This document shows positions 1 to 12,600 of a DNA stretch of 64,000 nucleotides, piece by piece (position 1 is the stretch's first letter; every line of letters begins with the position of its first letter). The stretch spans positions 102,039,739 to 102,103,738 of the forward strand of contig CM076259.1 in NCBI GenBank assembly GCA_038380795.1, read 5' to 3'. The position numbers and the translations under genes were made by a program. Under the pieces are notes generated by a model. That model saw only the letters and a program-made list of their open reading frames with translations, was not told where the DNA came from and did not search any database. This DNA is from Pyrocephalus nanus. Its lineage: Eukaryota > Chordata > Aves > Passeriformes > Tyrannidae.

Positions 1-3000
1 GAGATCTAGGACACAGTTACTATTTTCCCAAATGCTGAGCTGGAGCATGAGCCAAAACTTAAAAGGCCTCTTTGCAGTGTCTCCAGACTTTTGCCACTGT
101 TTTAAATTCCATATTGACTAAAGTCTGCTAATATAGGAGCTAACTTAGTTCCTGATGTAACACTACACCATGGATAATTTTGACTCTCCAGAAAAAATGC
201 AGACGCTTTCATTTAGGCCTCCACTGATACTTGCAGAGCTTTTTTTTTTTTTTAATATTTTTTTTAACAGAAAACAAAAAAGAGTGCTATTTAAAAGCTT
301 TTTAAGCCTTGAAAGCAATCACATAATCTTCAAAATATAGAAATTCTTTGGGCACCCTTTACATATCCTTCTTTTCATGTTAAAAAAGCACAGCTCTGTT
401 TTATGGATGTGAAAAAAATTAAGCTCCAGGCTATCTTTTCTGCAATTGTATATTTAACTGAAGATGCAGGAAATGTTGTGTATTTAGTTTCACATTTATC
501 TTCAGCATGAATCACCACCTTTCATTTAGCAGATACTCTCTTTGATTTGAGCTTTCCGGGGAAAGAGGTTTGTGTCTGATCCGTATACATTCATCTGCTC
601 TGAATGGAGACTGAAGTGAGCTAAACCATGTGTTTAAATAATGGAATTCTTCTCCTGCTTCGCACTTTGTTACACTTTATCTGACACTTGCTGAATGGAA
701 ATGTGGTTGTTTTGCCCAAGTGACATACCTGAAGCCTGTTGAAGTTTAGTTGAAGTAAAATTAGACCTTTTTACAGTGTTCTGCTTTTCTAATTAATCAA
801 CTATGTTTAGCTGGCCTTAGGCTTGCGGTATTTTAGTTGTTCTTTTAATTAGACGATCTCTCTTTTTGAAACTGGAATAAGAGTATGATACATGTTGGTT
901 TCATACACAGAACCTGGAATGGTAAAAATAACTGTTTTGAAGATGAATGCTCAGATAGTTAAATAGGTACATTTACAACTGCAATCAGCCTGCATTTTAC
1001 TCTTTTGGAGTAAACAGATGACGATTTTTTTTATCCCTCTAATGGATGCTATAAAGAGAAAAAAAAGCCTCTAAGCAACTCTAATCCTGAGTTCATTAAA
1101 TTCAGAGCCAAAACTCCCGCTGATTTCAGGGACTAGAGATAACACCCAGTCGTTCTCTGTTAAACATCTAGGGAAGTCCTTCCACCAAACAGAATAAAAT
1201 GACAAATATTCTATCATTTCAAAGTGGTTGAGAATATAGAGAGCACATGTTAGAGCTGCTTATTTAGAGGCAAATTAGATGACACAGTATTTTCTGTCCC
1301 CTCTGAGCAGTTTAGTCAGATGAGCAGCGAACCCAGCCAGCTTCTGGGATCCATTCTTTTTCTCCATCCCTGTCTTTGTTTCAGCTGGAGGGGATTTCAT
1401 CCTCCAAGTTAGCATGAACTGCCCGTAACTTTAAACAAGAGGGTGCAATCCTAAACAGTGCCATGAGGAATGTAGTGATCTCAATCTGCACAGAGCCATG
1501 CAGTGCTGAAATGGATTTTGGAGGGCTGCATGTAGACCAGGCACCTTGAGCATGGGGCTCTGTCCAGGGCTTGTCACAGCAATTGTACAAACCACCAACA
1601 GCAAACACACAGAGCTTGCAATACATAGCTTATCCATACAATGCTGTAGATTGTATATAATTATCAAACCTGGTTTGGGTGAGGCTAAGATAATTACTTT
1701 TTTCCCTCAATAACCAGTTTGTGAGGTTCATTCAGTCCCTGCATTAATCTCCATTAAATTACAGCATTTTCTGAAATTCCTTGAAATGCTTGAATTTTAA
1801 ATTATGTATTGCTAAGTTAGATTGTTAAATGGATGCTATGGATAGAAATGGCCTGAAACTGTAGAAAGTGCCAACAACAAACGGAAGTTAATTAATCACT
1901 AACCCAGGAGATACAGTAATGATGCCCAGCAGCAAGTTGCTAATCATTAGAAGGCCTTGTTTGCCTCTCTGACATGTCAGAGGCTGCAACAGCCTTTAAT
2001 TTAGTTTTGCTCTTATTGTTGGTCAAAACCACAGAAAAGGAAATAAAAACTTTGCATGAGTGTGGAACAAAATTAAAATGTCACATTGAAGTTGGAAGTC
2101 CCAAACAAACTTGTTAAAAACTAAAATGGTGTGTAAGCTTTTCCAAAGGGATGATAGAGTCTGGAGAGTGCTTCAGTAGATCTGTCTTTCCCAGAGGATT
2201 GCAGCTCCAGAGTGGTTGCCTATATTCTCACAATCTAGTGGTGATTCACATGCCTATTGGTTTTAAGGCAAAGCTTTTATTAATTTGTCTTTCCAGAAGC
2301 TGCTGCTGAGTTTCTGCTGTTTGTTCCACTCCTTAAATCCATCCTCTCTCTTTTTTAAAGCCACTACAACCCACTACATTAGCAGAGTCTCATACACTGT
2401 CACTCCTGTGAGCATAGAGCAATCACAGGGCTCTTCTAAGTAAACCTGTAAAGGGCTCAGGGCAAGCAAAATCCAAGGAAGTCGTATTTACAGCAGTCAG
2501 GATCAAGAGACCAGGATTCGCTACTGCATCCTGACATAGCAATGCTGCCAAACCTGTTAAGAGTGGCTTCCACAGTTAGGATGTGATTTTATAGATGTTC
2601 TATTGATAATTCTTGTGCGTATCGGTTGTGAGAACAGAGGTTTCCTTTTTCTGAAAAGTCAAAGGTTGAAATAATATTTCTGACACTCATGATTGGAAAT
2701 GAGGAACCTACATATAATTGATGCTATGTTTTCTGTAAGTTGATGGCACCCCTTGCTGTACTGGTAATTAATCTAATGAAACACGCCATCAATTCAAAAT
2801 ATTAGCTTTTGATGAGTAACCATTCATAATAAAGGATTGCTCTATATCTTCAGAGAAAAAATAAGTTAAGAAATACCTGTATGTACAGCCTATCAGATTT
2901 CTGAGCTTTCAAGTATATCCTTGCCCTGATGGGGACAAAGTGCAAAGTGAGTAAAATTTAAGTAGTGCTTTCAGGATTAAAGCAACTGGAATCAAACTCT

Positions 3001-3527
3001 TCAGAGTTCTGTATCAAGATTTTGTATCCTCTGGACTATAGTCTTTATCAGGAGCTTTGGAAGCATGCACTGCAAAAAATGTAAATATTTTAAATCCATT
3101 TTCTAACCATGTAAGGAAACATAAGGACCTTCAAACTTGAGTCAGAAGACAATTGTCATTGATTTCTTACTCCGTTCTGTTTGCAAGTACACAATTTCCT
3201 GGAAACAGTTGCATTAATGGAAGAGTATATTTTATTACAAGACTGATGTCCCTTTTGGTCCTATTTTATTTAATAGGTAGAGGATAGGATTAGAGATGGT
3301 ATCATAAGAACAGCTAGAGGTCATCTCTGATGGCTTATACAGGTTGTCTGATACGGAGTTTTTTATTTTGAGCAGCAGAAATAAAGAAATGCTACATTTT
3401 AGATTTCTGTATTATGCAAAGATTTTTCAGACTTTCTAGCAATGTGACCTCATTTAAATACTATTTCCTTTATTACAGTACCATAGCAGCATCTCTAAAC
3501 ATCCTTTTTTTTTGTTTCTTCCTGCAG
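1..3527 (+). other. Intron of the PPEF-like gene (5' part outside window)
   Basis: This AT-rich stretch precedes the first recognisable exon. I looked for the expected GDxHG-encoding exon and found none, so this is inferred to be one long intron. It holds only short homopolymer runs (for example T at 240-253). Confidence 0.55.
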
Positions 3528-3694
3528 AATGGTCTGCCTTCAGAACAAAACCGTTATGTCTTTAATGGTGATTATGTTGACAGAGGGAAAAATTCTATGG
3601 AAATACTTATACTCTTATTTGCATTTTTTCTTATCTATCCCAATAATATATCCTTGAATAGAGGAAACCATGAAGACTACCTGATGAACATGAG
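3528..3694 (+). CDS. PPEF-like exon a: GDYVDRG and GNHE motifs
   Basis: The acceptor is ttcctgcag and the donor is AG|gtagat. The exon starts in phase 0 with NGLPSEQN and ends two bases into an Arg codon. It carries the metal-binding GDYVDRG (3567-3587) and LNRGNHED. The matching human exon also starts at NGLPSE, which fits an ancient exon border. Confidence 0.95.
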
Positions 3695-6600
3695 GTAGAT
3701 TCTGGAGGGCAGGGTGGGTAGTATCTGGCCTTTCACTAGAAATGTTTGAGCTTTTGAATGCTACTTTAGCCACTCTGACACTCTAAAATACAAGTAATAT
3801 TTTATTAAGTATTCAGGTGTAGCTTTGCATCTTCAAGATCTGTGACGGGGGGAAGGAATATCCTCATTACACACATGAGAATCGTATCTTGTCTCTGACT
3901 TAGTCACAATCCATTGAAGTCAGAGGCCTTCTTGCAGCTTCCAGAGTATCAAAATTGGGGAAGGAGGACAGATGGAAGGATATTTTAGTAAAAAGCATAT
4001 ATTTACTTAAAGCTGATATTTCAGTTAACTTTAGACTAAGATGTCAGTTCTCAAACACAAGGGGCAGGTAAGTATTCTAGCTTCCACTCAGGGGAGGTTC
4101 ACTGGTTGGGAGGTGTCATCTGTCCCATTGCAGGAACAGCTGAGACCCTGTTTTGTAATACAGCCATTTGCACTCAGCTGTACAGTGCTGCCAAGGGAGG
4201 GAGCACAAGCAGTGGCTCTGGCTGCAGTGAAAATGTGACTTGTAGAAAAAAAACATCTCACAGATGTGGGAAGAATTCCTCAGTCCTAGTACCTACAATT
4301 CTAAGCCATCCCAGTAAGTCTTTGGTTGACTGACTGGTGGGTAACCTGTTGAACCCCTTCGATCATTTGATGTGTCCACACAGAATATAGTGCTGTTTTA
4401 ACACAGGCACAGACCTGAGTTAGAGGCCCATGGTCAAGTCCTATTAATGATCCACATAAGAGAATCAGTCTCACATAATTCTTTTTTCAGCACTTAATTC
4501 AAATAAACAAACAAACAAAAACTTAAAAACCAAAACAAAACCAACAAACATAAACCAAGATCAGTTACTTAATCTATGAGGTAGGAAAATTCCCACCTGT
4601 AGTAGAAAATATTAACTAAATGTGTGATGGTATGAAGTGCACAGATGCAATCCTGTGTATGGCTCTTTGCTGGGCATTTTAATTATCAGTGCTGCAGATA
4701 TGTAAATTTGAAAGCTGAGCGTTGTGAAAATGCCCCTCGACCAAGGATATCTTGGTGTTACAAGAACGAGGTGTCAAAATCCTTGTCCCTTGTGGGGGAA
4801 AAAACATAATAGGTGACATTGTCTAAGAAAGTTACATGTTCAAGGCCAGGTTGGATAGAGCTCTGAGAAACCTGGTTTAGTGAAAGGTGTCCCTGCCCAT
4901 GGCAGCGGGGTTGGAAACAGATGATCTGTAAGATCCATTCCAATCCAAACCATTCCATTATATGATTCTATGATGATATGATATTTAGGACAAAACCTCT
5001 GGGGAGGCTTTGTGGGAATTTTTGCTCATCATCAGTTAGGTTCCTTTGAGATTTCTCTCTGGTATTTAAAAGGTAAAGTTGGCAAAATGGCCACTTAATG
5101 ATTATTAGGATGGATACTGTTCCTGACCTCTGTATGTACAAGAAATCAGTTTAACTCGGTTCTCGAGACAAGGTGGAAGAAAGCACATTTAAACTGAGGT
5201 GAGATGGAAAGGCAGGAGAAAAATGGGGCTAGAAAACTCCTAGCAAACACTATAGCAGAGGAAACCATGCAGAAGGGGCATACTGAAAAACAGTTCATGA
5301 TGCTGTCCTATTTTCAGATATGGCTTCACAAGAGAAGTTTCGTATAAGTACAAGGTAAGACTCCTTCTCCTTCCCCTATGTTTTCTTTGTAGTCTTGTAG
5401 ATGTAAAATGAGATCTGTGAAAACAAGGAAACTTCCAAGCAGTTTATGCAGGTGTAACAGAGAATTACTTTAGTGATGTAGTTGAAATTATTTTGGCACA
5501 TCAGTGGACAAAACAATTTTGAGTGCTAGCCTCTTATTCTCAGAGATCTATGGGATGAATTAAATAACATCCATAAGGCCATTTAAGAACACAAAAAGAG
5601 GTGACCATGAAAGAAAAGCTGAATTATACAATCAAATGGCTCTAAAGTAAATGTCAGAACGTTTGTCAGCATTGCAATTCAAGTTGTCACCTGAACGAAA
5701 CTGTTCATACAGACTGTAGCAGATGCTTCAACAAAATCTTGAATTTGGAAGCAACAGAATCTGCCAGAAATAGGATCTAATGTAAGGGTATATTTTACAG
5801 AAACACAGTCCACAGATTTTGTATCTTCTGCGAGATGTCTTTAGCTGGCTACCCCTTGCCACTATAATTGATAAAAAAGTTCTCATCCTACACGGAGGAA
5901 TTTCAAACACCACAGATTTGGATTTCCTGAAGGCACTCAAAAGAAATAAGGTAAGAGATATATTATCCACATGGGGGTACAAATGCTGATTTTTGCATTA
6001 GGAAACTAAATGGTTGCTGTAAGGAAAAAAAAAGAGTCCTATTTTTTTCAAAATCAGCATTTAGGAAGGAAAGTTTCAGTAGGTGTTGCGAGCCAATTGT
6101 TTGGCTGCTATAAAATAGCACAGCTCTTTTGACTTTAAAATAGCTAAAAACACTTTAGATCCCCCCTTCCTGCATTGATGACGCATTAGCCAGAAAGTAT
6201 GAAAAGTACTTGATTCAAAAACACTTTGGAAACCAATCTAGCCACATATTTCTAGCACTGGCTTTTGTCCTGGGGCTGTGCTTCTGCCATCTGCTGTGTG
6301 GGGGAAGTTCTCCACCTGTGAGGCGTTCCCTTGGCAGCAGCTGAGTGTTGTACATGTGGGAGAGCCTTTCCAGAAGGATCAAACTTAAGACCTGGCCTTG
6401 AGAAAACAGAAATTACTGCTTTTCAGGGATTTAAAAACCAGAAATGTTCATGTTTTTTTTCTGAAATGGTGAGAAAACACAGCTCTTTCAAATCAGTGGA
6501 AAATGGTGTGGGATTTGGTCTCAATTCGGACAACTAAATCAAGATGTCTGCTTGTGATCAGGGTGCTGAGGCTCCTTATAATCAGTGGAGATCCAAGAGA

Positions 6601-9600
6601 TCTGGTGGAGGTCTAGTTCTTAGACACCTCTCCAGTGCTGTTCATGGAAGCACCCCATAGGCTAGGAATGTTCTCTCTGGCTTTTGCCTGCCTCTGAAGA
6701 AAGTCTTCTTTGTAGGTTTCCTCCACCACTCTCCTTTAGGTTGGGTTTGTGTCTGCCCCTCTCACGCTGATCCACAGACATGGTAGAGCATCTCAGATGG
6801 CACAGGAGACCTATATTTAAGCAACATAGTGTACCCTGTAATGAATGTCTGTGCTATTTCTTTCTCATGTTTTCTAATGCAGAAATAAATGCTTTACAGG
6901 ACTGTCAGGCGTGTCTCTGTCTTTCAAAGATATGAAAAAGGGCAGTGAACATTTCTGATCATTGGAGTCTGGGCTGTGTTGGCTGTACCACCGTACATTA
7001 AAAGTGGCTACCCAACTACAGATGAAGGTGTCCTAACTCTGAGCCGAGTTCTGCCCATGCTTTCACCGAGGCTGGGCTCTGCATGTTTCTGATGCAGTAT
7101 CTGTGAAATACAGAATTAACAGGTCAAAGTTGCTGCCACAGGAGAGTGTTGCTAATGAGACATTTGTGGGCCACAACCCAGGGCAGTATCACTCAAGGCC
7201 AAGTGGTGTATTTTAATTGGTACAGCTGGCATCTGACAGGTCTCAAATACTGGCCAGTGCACTGGGGAATAACCCAGTGGTTTGCATTTTGTTTTGAATC
7301 AGTCCTTTTCTTTGTTAAAGAATAACATTTGGGGGGCTGTGGAGGATGTGTGTTTTGGTGGTGGTTGTTTTTTTTATTTTATTTTTTTTTTAATTTTTTT
7401 TTTTTTATTTTGGAAATAAGCTAGTATGAGAAAAATTCAAATGAGAAGACACTCCCTGGTGAAAAGTCTGTATGAATGGTCATTCACAGAGCTATAGCAC
7501 ACCACTCCAAAAAAGCAAATACCCATGCGTGTTGGAAAAGGTTGATTTAACAATAAAAGGCCCAATCAACTTCACTGTTATCTTCCTCATATTCCATTTC
7601 TCTCACCCAAATTAACCTAACAGCATGCTACTGTGTCAGAACAGTAGTGAATGAAGGTTCATCTTCAGTACAGTATGAATATGTATTTTGTTTCCAGGAA
7701 AGCTGGGCACTTATGTGTCATCCCTGAGCCTAGGTCATACTTGCTGTACAGTGAGACCTTCAGATTTATTGTGGTTGGAAGGAGTCTGTGTGTCTGGATA
7801 AGATTATGAAAGCAGCTCTGAAGAGGCTGGTTGCTGATAGGTATAAAGCAAAATTTCTGCAGGTGCCAAACACCTTCAGCTTCCTCCAAACTTGGGACAT
7901 TACAGGAGTTCAACACTATGTTGAACTCTCAGTGAGTTTTCCTGAGTAGAAGAAACATGAATTGATGTGCCTTTCAGCTAAAATCTCTGCATCAACTTTA
8001 TGTGCTGTAAGTCTTTCAGTTTGTTGTGTTTTTCTTAAGTTGAAATCTTTGCTACGGCTGCCCAACTCAATGAGAGGCAGACAGGACCTGAAGGAGGGAA
8101 TTTCCACAGCTGGCCTCAGTAAACACACTGCCAATCAGAATGATTTTGGGAAGGCACACGACTCTGACTCTTCATCGGTCTCCACTGAGCCTTCAGGCTC
8201 CATTTTGCCTCTGGGCCCCACTGAGGAGGAATGGAAACAGGTAGGTGAAACCAAACACAGAGATATCAAAAACCTCCTGCACAAAACCAGCTGGTGTTCT
8301 GTTCAGGCAGTATGTTTGAGTCATAGGGAACTGTCTCTTAATAAGAAAGCAGTCATATACTAGACAGCTATTAGTTTTTTGGATGCTTTTGGTAGACCTG
8401 GTAACAAAGGCTTAGGATTTTATACCTTACAATTTGCCCAGTGTTTTGCTTTCTTAGCTGTTAGGAGGAAGAAACTGCTAAGTATGAAATGTGTTTGCTT
8501 GCCCTCATGTGGTTGGATCTGTTGAGACATATGTGGTTATTGGTTTAAGCAGGTCAGACTTTGCAATTGTTGGTGAGAGCGAGCACCATTTTTTGGCTGT
8601 GGTTTTGGCAGCTGAATGCTGATGCAGCCCAAAAAAAACCACCCAGCTCCCGAGATCTACAAGGAGATCTACAATGCTGATTACTCAAGAGTGGGAAGTT
8701 TTTGTCCTCTGGCTGTTCCTTTCCTCTTGAATACTAGGGCCAATATGGAACTTTTCTGTACTGTAATTTAATAAATTGTGGCAATTTGGAAAGCTGATTT
8801 GGAGATGTGATACCTATCTGACTTACAAACCAACATAATGGGCACAAGTAACACCCACACACCCCCTCAAAACTGGCACTCCCCCAGCTAATCAATTATC
8901 CACTGAGCCATGCTCACAAACATGAAGTGGAATGTGTTAGTGCAAACCTTGTCCAGCAAGGTTTAAACAAACACAGTTTGGCTAATATTTGCTCCTGATT
9001 ACACTTAAACAATAGTAATTCATCTTCACATCTGAATCCTGCTAAAATGCTAATACAGAAAATCTTGTTTTAAAACACAAGCTAACTGAAGACAATAAAG
9101 CCAAAGGCAACTCTTGTCGCGTTTAGGGCAGGCACTCCCAAGCTTTGGTTAGGTAAAACCACCTAGATGAGAAGAAGGCAGCTTTTGCTCTCTTCAAAAT
9201 AGCCCAGGTACTGTTCCTGATGCACCTGTCTAAGTCAGAAAGACTCAGCTGTGAAAGGAGGTACATTGCTGAAATGGTATGTCATCTGAAAAAAAAAGTT
9301 AATCCAAAATCTAGGTCATGTTTCTTAAAAAAAGTAGAACAAAAGTTTCAGCCCCAAAAAAATGCCCTCTGAGAGGAAGGAAGAAAACAGAAGACCTACA
9401 TGTTAGCTCAGATGTGTTTTCTTCCTGTACTGTGGGGCTTTTGCTAGGGCCAGTACTTCAGACCATCAGAGCCTGTCAGTCTTCACCTACTGTTGGTCCT
9501 CACTTGCTTGAGTTTGCTATTTGTAGATCCTTGACATTCTCTGGAGTGATCCAAGAAGCCAAAATGGCTGTACACCAAACAAGTGTCGAGGAGCAGGCTG

Positions 9601-12600
9601 TTACTTTGGTCCTGATGTCACTGCCAAGATCTTTAATAGGTATAATCTGAAGATTCTCATCAGGTCTCATGAGTTTAAGCGGGAAGGTTATGACATCAGT
9701 CATGGAGGGAAGGTAAGATGCTTCCATGTGAAGCAGAATTCTCCTGTGAATTTCCCAGGCACATCCACAATAGATTTGTCTGCAAAATTAATTAAAAATA
9801 AAAAAGAGAGTGACTTCCTTAAATTGGATTTGGGTGAATTTTGTGCTAGATAGATGTTACAACAAATTACCAAGTTCTGATGAACAAAATTCTTTACAGC
9901 TTCAGGGAGTGGGGACCAGTATATTACTCACATGAAAAGAAATGGACATCAACAGAATCCCTGAGAAGAGTTGTGTGTAAATACAGTGCAAGAGATGCCC
10001 TAAGGCTCTAGAGGCCTTTTAACTTAATGATTTCTCTTCTGGCCCTGCTTTCTGAGGTGATGTACTGGGAAGCCAGCAAGAACCCTGAAAACTAGATCTG
10101 TCTTAGAAAGTGATTTCTGTTAAACAGCATGTTATATCTCACTGCCCTCTGAACTGAAATCTTCCTATGACAGATTAAAAATACAGGCCCAAAGCTCTGA
10201 CTCAAAAGGCAAGGCCAATTTGGTGAATTACACAGTTTTATATGTAGCCACTTAATTTTGTAACTTGCATTTTTTCCTAAGGTCCATTTCAGAAGTCAGT
10301 GTCAAGAAGAGCTGTTCCAGCCAATTGAGTTTCTTTGTTTCCTATGATCAGGTTATCACTATCTTCTCTGCCTCAAACTATTACGAAGAGGGGAGTAACC
10401 GGGGAGCGTACGTCAAACTGGACCCTGAACTAATTCCTCGGTTTGTACAGTTTCAATCCAGCAAGTACACACGCAGGCTGAATATTCAGGAGAGGTAAAG
10501 CTGTGTGTTGCATGCAGTGAGCGTGTACTTGCTTGCGAGTACCTGCCACAAATCTAGAGTTGATTGAATAATTGAATAGGCATCTATTTTTCTTGATTTT
10601 TCCTAGTTTTTTATTTTACCATTTAAAAATTAATACAGTAGACCCAACATGTTCTAAATGGTCTAACATGGTTTCCTGAGAAACTCCCAATGGTAATTAG
10701 ATAAGGTAAGAGGATAGAACAGACAACTGTCAGGGACTTGTAAAGGGTCTCCACCTGTCTGTCAGATTTGCTTTAAGGCTGCAGTGTTAATCTGGACAAA
10801 TCCTGTTATGAATTGAGTCAAAAAAGTTTATCATAGCTTTGCCATGCCTAGCACTGTGATCAGATACTAAAGGAAAGCAGCTGTATAAACTCAACTCAGA
10901 TTATTTTTATGGAGCACTTCTGGTTTTGTTTGGTTTAGGGCTTTCCCCCCTTCCCTCCAGTGTTCTCTAGTATGTTTTGGGTCATCCTACTTTAACATCC
11001 GACATGTTAAAGGATAAAAGAATTTGATAATGATTGTTAAAAAGTATAAAATGCCAGAGGATTTAAGTTCTTTAATAATCTGCTCTGATTTTTTCCCTTC
11101 TAGGGTGGGTACAATTGAATCATCTGCCTTAAAGTCCTTACGAGAGCTGATTTATGCTCATAGGTCTGAACTCATTAGAGCTTTTTCACAGTACGACCCC
11201 AGAGGCACAGGTACCACTCCCTCTCTGTCCAGTTGCCACTATGGGGAAAACACTTCTGTGTACGTGGGGGGCAGAAGGGACAAACCTCATGGAGAGGGGT
11301 CCTGCCTGCCTGCCAGTGTAAGGCTGGAGGGCAGCGGAGGCTGGCTGACCTTGTTCTTCCTGACCACAGAGGACAATAGGTGTTGGCAAGTGCTTAGCTC
11401 TGGAAAACAACTTGAGAAGATGAAGCCTTAAGTAGGAAGAAGAAAACTGAAACACATGGGCAAATAAAGAAATGCTGTTTGCTGTTGGGCAGAGAGTATG
11501 GGCAGGCATATCCAGTTCCAGAAGCTCGAAGGTCACCACCTTCTCTTAGGTGGTGTCTTCAGATGTCAGACAGGGAACTGGGGTCTCAGACAAGTGGGAA
11601 CTGGTCTCCTTCCGAGGCTGGGAGGTACATGAGGAAAGTTGACTGCCTGTACCTCTAGTAGACACACACTCACCTATCAGCAGCAGCAAATTCAGTGGTA
11701 AGTTAATAGATGAAGCTTTTATGTACGAGTAAGAAGTAAGATTTCTACTGCAAATACAGCTTTTCCTTGTGATGGCTCCTCACTTGACCGTGCTCCTACA
11801 AGGCCGCTCAGTAACATGATGGTACTCTCTTTGGCCACTGAACAGTTGTTTGACACATTTCTGTCTTGTTGAGTTTTTCAGCCACATGTCGCTGTAACTG
11901 CAGCTCAGCTGAAATCTGAACTACTCTTCATGGCATAATCTGGTTTTCTCAAAAGGTCTTAATACATGTTGAACATCCTAATAGCATCACAAAGTTGTTG
12001 AGGTTGGGAGGCACCTGTGGAAATGTCTAGTCCAACCCCACTGCTCATTGTTATGAGGGCTTTAATTCTGGGGTTAACAGAAAATACTCGTGCTTCGCAA
12101 CTGTTCTTAAGAGTGCTTGTGAAGGTGTGCTGGTGACTGATGTGTGCTGTGCCACGTTCCGCTTGTAACCATGAACTGACCCCTTCTGGCAGGCAATGTT
12201 TCTGTCCATGACTGGGCTGCAGCAATGGAGTCTGTCCTACATCTGGAGCTGCCCTGGAGGATGCTGCGGCCTCAGTTAGCACATACGAACCCAGATGGAG
12301 AAGTTCAATTCATGTCATGTTTTTATGATTTGGAAATGGATCCACCTGTAAAAGAGGTAAGGACAAAAACACCTCCTGGCAAATCTTGGAGGAACAGCTT
12401 TTGGTGCAGCTTGAAGCACAAGACAGTGGTTTGGCCAATCAGGTAGGCATCTGCATCTGAACTAGTTGTCAAACTTCCTTTTATAGTCACTGGAGGAAAA
12501 TGAGCACTGCTTGGGTACGAATCATCAGTCCTTGTTAAGGTAGATGCTTAAAATAGGTTGGATGAATCACATGCTAGAACTGCTCCTTACTTTCTGTTGA

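Noticed and set aside
7962..8039. N-terminal extension [11 protein letters not shown] of the frame containing PPEF exon d
   Set aside because: A splice acceptor (ttcttaag) and homology begin at 8040; the preceding codons are intron.
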